Shown: positions 5,771 through 7,682 of the stretch, piece after piece
Layout of the letters: the number at the start of each line of letters is the position of its first letter
Position numbering within the stretch: position 1 is the stretch's first letter
NCBI GenBank assembly: GCA_002339345.1
Contig: DDKM01000052.1
Span: forward strand, 7,282 to 14,963
Source: Firmicutes bacterium UBA2598
GTDB lineage: Bacteria; Bacillota; PH28-bin88
Reading direction: 5' to 3'
DNA: 7,682 nt
Program-made: the position numbers and the translations under genes
The notes under the pieces: generated by a model
The model's input: the letters and a program-made list of their open reading frames with translations, nothing else
The model's database searches: none
What the model was told of the DNA's origin: nothing

Positions 5771-7519
5771 TCAATCTCCCTGTTGATCGCCGTCCAGGCC
5801 CAGGGCCCTCAACCGGTAATAAAGGGTACTGCGGGGAATTCCCAACAACCGGGCTGCCTCCGCCTTTTTACCTCCTGCCTCGGCCATGGCTTTCAGCACC
5901 AACTCCCGTTCGGTATGTTGCCGCAGGCCTGGCAGGGATAAGCCCGCCATCACCGGAGCTGGCGGCATGCCCCGTAAATAATCCGGCAAGTGTCGCTGTT
6001 CTGCCACCTCGCCCTCCGCCATGATGACCAGATGCTCAATTACATTGCGCAGTTCCCGCACATTACCCGGCCAGTGATGGCTTAGCAGCAGGGCCATCAC
6101 TTCTGGCGACACCCCCTGGACATGCCGCTGGTACAGGCCCGCAAATTCCTGCAAAAAGGCATAGACCAGTTCGGGAATATCGCCCTTGCGGTCCCGCAGA
6201 GGCGGTATTTCCAGGGAAACCACATTTAGCCTGTAATAAAGGTCCTCCCGGAAGCGACCTTCCCCGATCATCCTCTCCAAATCCCGGTGGGTGGCGGCGA
6301 TCACCCGCACATTCACAGCAATGGGCTGGTTACTACCCACCCTGTAAATGACCTTTTGCTGGAGGGCCCGTAGAATTTTTACTTGCAAATCTGGTGCCAA
6401 CTCTCCAATCTCATCCAGGAAAAGGGTACCGCCATCCGCCGCCTCAAACTGTCCCGCCTTGCCCCGGCGGTCCGCCCCGGTAAAGGCCCCAGACACGTAA
6501 CCGAAAAGTTCACTCTCAAAAAGGGTGGGAGGAATAGCGCCACAATTGATCACCACAAATGGCTTGTCCCGCCTGGCACTCTCCAGGTGGATAGCCTCGG
6601 CAAAGAGTTCCTTACCGGTACCGCTTTCCCCCCTGATTAGCACCGCCGCGCTGGTGGAGGCCACCCGCTTGGCCATCGCCACGGTATCCCGCAACCTTTG
6701 GCTGTGCCCCAGAATTTTATCAAAGGCTCCCGGCACACCGTTAATATCCCGAATTTCCCTTTCCAGTTGGCGTACCTGGGAGTTAGTGCGGGACAACTCC
6801 CGATGCAGGTTTACCAGGTCGGTGATGTCCCGCTCGGCGGATACGCTACCCACCACCCGGCCGTTCACCCAGCAAGGAGTGGCATTGATCAAGACATGCT
6901 TGCCGGCACAGGGCTGGTGATAAGCGTTGCGCACCGGCTCCCCTTCCCGCAGCACCCGGGTGACCACCAAATGCTGAAAATATTCATGGATGGGACGCCC
7001 CAGGATTTCCTGGGCGCCGATGGCATACATTTCCTCCGCCCGGCGGTTCCAGCCCACTACTTGATGGCTGTCATCAATTACCGTTACCGCCTCCTGCACC
7101 GTATCCAGCACCGTGGCCAGCCGGGAATCCAGATGTTGCAGCAAATCCCACAGGTACTGGGCCAAAATGGCAGGGGTAACCACACCCACCCACCGGCCGG
7201 GTTCGCCCACCACCCCGGCGGTATTTCCCCAGGGCCAACCACTGGCCATGGCGTGGGATAGGGAAGTGCCGGGCCGCCAAATAGCCCCCACGGGGATGGA
7301 TACCACCGGGAAATCCTGTCCAGGGAGGGGCTCCCGGGCAGCCAGCGAAGGTTTTTCCACCACCGCCGCCGGCATCCCTTCCCTTAACAGCAACAGGGCC
7401 GGCACATGGTCATCCATCATTTGGCGCAGTGCTGTACCGGCATCCAGGTCTGCTGTGGCCATACCGAATCGGGTGACCATCACCGCCTCAAGGCTCAAGC
7501 TTTTCAAGTGTAGTCCCAT
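5771..7519 (-). CDS. Sigma-54-dependent transcriptional activator, CBS-PAS-AAA+-Fis HTH (PrdR-like architecture)
   Basis: A 582-aa bacterial enhancer-binding protein. The N-terminal 125 residues resemble a degenerate CBS-domain pair: VMVTRFGMATADLDAGTALR, then PVVSIPVGAIWRPGTSL and WVGVVTPAILAQYL. A PAS domain follows (about 133-240: VLDTVQEAVTVIDD, VVGWNRRAEEMY, NATPCWVNGRVVGSVSAERD), then a short coiled coil (about 240-262). The AAA+ domain has Walker A GESGTGKE (297-304), the sigma-54-contacting loop GAFTGA (344-349), Walker B GGTLFLDE (363-370), arginine-finger region REDLYYRLNV (424-433) and HHWPGNVREL (481-490). The C-terminus (551-575) is a Fis-type HTH, KAEAARLLGIPRSTLYYRLR. No receiver domain is present, so it should respond to a small ligand through CBS/PAS, not to phosphorylation. 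The ATG at 7519 is chosen after G-rich GGGGGGA; a TTG at 7561 or an ATG at 7480 (after GAGG) are alternatives. Likely target: the RpoN promoter at 923-938. Confidence 0.95.
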   Translation of the reverse strand: MGLHLKSLSLEAVMVTRFGMATADLDAGTALRQMMDDHVPALLLLREGMPAAVVEKPSLAAREPLPGQDFPVVSIPVGAIWRPGTSLSHAMASGWPWGNTAGVVGEPGRWVGVVTPAILAQYLWDLLQHLDSRLATVLDTVQEAVTVIDDSHQVVGWNRRAEEMYAIGAQEILGRPIHEYFQHLVVTRVLREGEPVRNAYHQPCAGKHVLINATPCWVNGRVVGSVSAERDITDLVNLHRELSRTNSQVRQLEREIRDINGVPGAFDKILGHSQRLRDTVAMAKRVASTSAAVLIRGESGTGKELFAEAIHLESARRDKPFVVINCGAIPPTLFESELFGYVSGAFTGADRRGKAGQFEAADGGTLFLDEIGELAPDLQVKILRALQQKVIYRVGSNQPIAVNVRVIAATHRDLERMIGEGRFREDLYYRLNVVSLEIPPLRDRKGDIPELVYAFLQEFAGLYQRHVQGVSPEVMALLLSHHWPGNVRELRNVIEHLVIMAEGEVAEQRHLPDYLRGMPPAPVMAGLSLPGLRQHTERELVLKAMAEAGGKKAEAARLLGIPRSTLYYRLRALGLDGDQQGD

Positions 7520-7576
7520 TGCCAGGGTTCCCCCCGCACCAAGGGAATTTCGCAAAACCAATCCAAGTATTTCGCT

Positions 7577-7611
7577 ATCCGGAACGGGAATCCTTTCTAG
7601 GAGGACCGGAT
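7577..7611 (-). repeat. Nested inverted repeats upstream of the activator gene
   Basis: Perfect 6-bp arms ATCCGG / CCGGAT lie at 7611-7606 and 7582-7577. Inside them is a second inverted repeat, TCCT / AGGA (7602-7599 and 7594-7591, 4-nt loop). Together they could form a two-tier hairpin in the leader or an operator, 58-92 nt before the ATG at 7519. The arms are short and could be chance. I found no convincing promoter between the terminator at 7645 and the gene. Confidence 0.35.
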
Positions 7612-7644
7612 GCCATCTGTTAGGATATTTTTACATTGATGCAT

Positions 7645-7671
7645 AAAAAAGCCCCGGCGAAAAGCTGGGGC
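7645..7671 (-). terminator. Intrinsic terminator of a gene beyond the right edge
   Basis: On the minus strand: GCCCCAGC, loop TTTTC, GCCGGGGC (8 pairs, one a U-G wobble; 7671-7651), followed directly by six T (7650-7645). It ends a minus-strand transcript that enters from the right, so the activator gene probably has its own promoter within about 7520-7644. Confidence 0.9.
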
Positions 7672-7682
7672 GAAAGCGGCCG

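Noticed and set aside
7544..7570. A sigma-54-like sequence on the minus strand upstream of the activator start (TTGGATTGGTTTTGCG).
   Set aside because: The GG and GC are 9 nt apart instead of 10 and the GGCAC part is poor. RpoN does not tolerate altered spacing well, so I do not call a promoter.
7620..7650. A possible sigma-A promoter before the activator gene (TATCCT as -10, with a T-run at the -35 position).
   Set aside because: The -10 matches only 4 of 6 bases and the would-be -35 is the T-run of the upstream terminator.

Overview
The window is GC-rich (by eye mid-to-upper 50s %) and every supported gene lies on the minus strand, so transcription runs from high to low coordinates. Strong AAGGGGG/GGAGGT-type ribosome binding sites, intrinsic terminators with long T-runs, a lipoprotein-type solute-binding protein and a CBS-PAS sigma-54 activator together suggest a Gram-positive, anaerobic Firmicute. 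A Desulfotomaculum/Pelotomaculum-like Peptococcaceae is a guess from gene style, not a demonstrated assignment.

Layout in the order of transcription: (1) 7671-7645 is an intrinsic terminator for a gene beyond the right edge. (2) 7519-5771 encodes a sigma-54 enhancer-binding activator with a CBS-pair-like N-terminus, a PAS domain, an AAA+ domain with GAFTGA and a Fis-type HTH. (3) 5672-1134 is a complete LIV/HAAT-type amino-acid ABC importer: lipoprotein binding protein, LivH, LivM, LivG, LivF. An 11-bp intercistronic hairpin separates the binding-protein gene from livH, and the last four genes are almost gapless. (4) 984-955 is the intrinsic terminator that closes the liv operon. (5) 938-923 is a canonical -24/-12 sigma-54 promoter (TGGCAC-N5-TTGCA, GG-N10-GC). 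A 20-bp near-perfect palindrome about 110-130 bp upstream of its predicted start is a candidate activator site. (6) This promoter faces a second unit: a small protein resembling a free-standing PucR-type sensory domain (880-455), a [2Fe-2S] subunit of the HcnA / hydroxyproline-dehydrogenase gamma type (396-82), and the first 31 codons of an FAD oxidoreductase (94 to beyond position 1), which overlaps the [2Fe-2S] gene.

Proposed logic (inference): the activator senses an intracellular ligand or energy state and switches on an amino-acid or imino-acid oxidising flavoenzyme from the sigma-54 promoter, while the adjacent ABC importer supplies the substrate. The arrangement resembles sigma-54-controlled amino-acid catabolism in clostridia (for example PrdR and proline reductase), but with an oxidoreductase output and an extra PucR-like partner. 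The substrate cannot be read from the sequence. No mobile element, CRISPR array, tRNA or rRNA was seen, and there is no gene-free stretch longer than about 300 bases.
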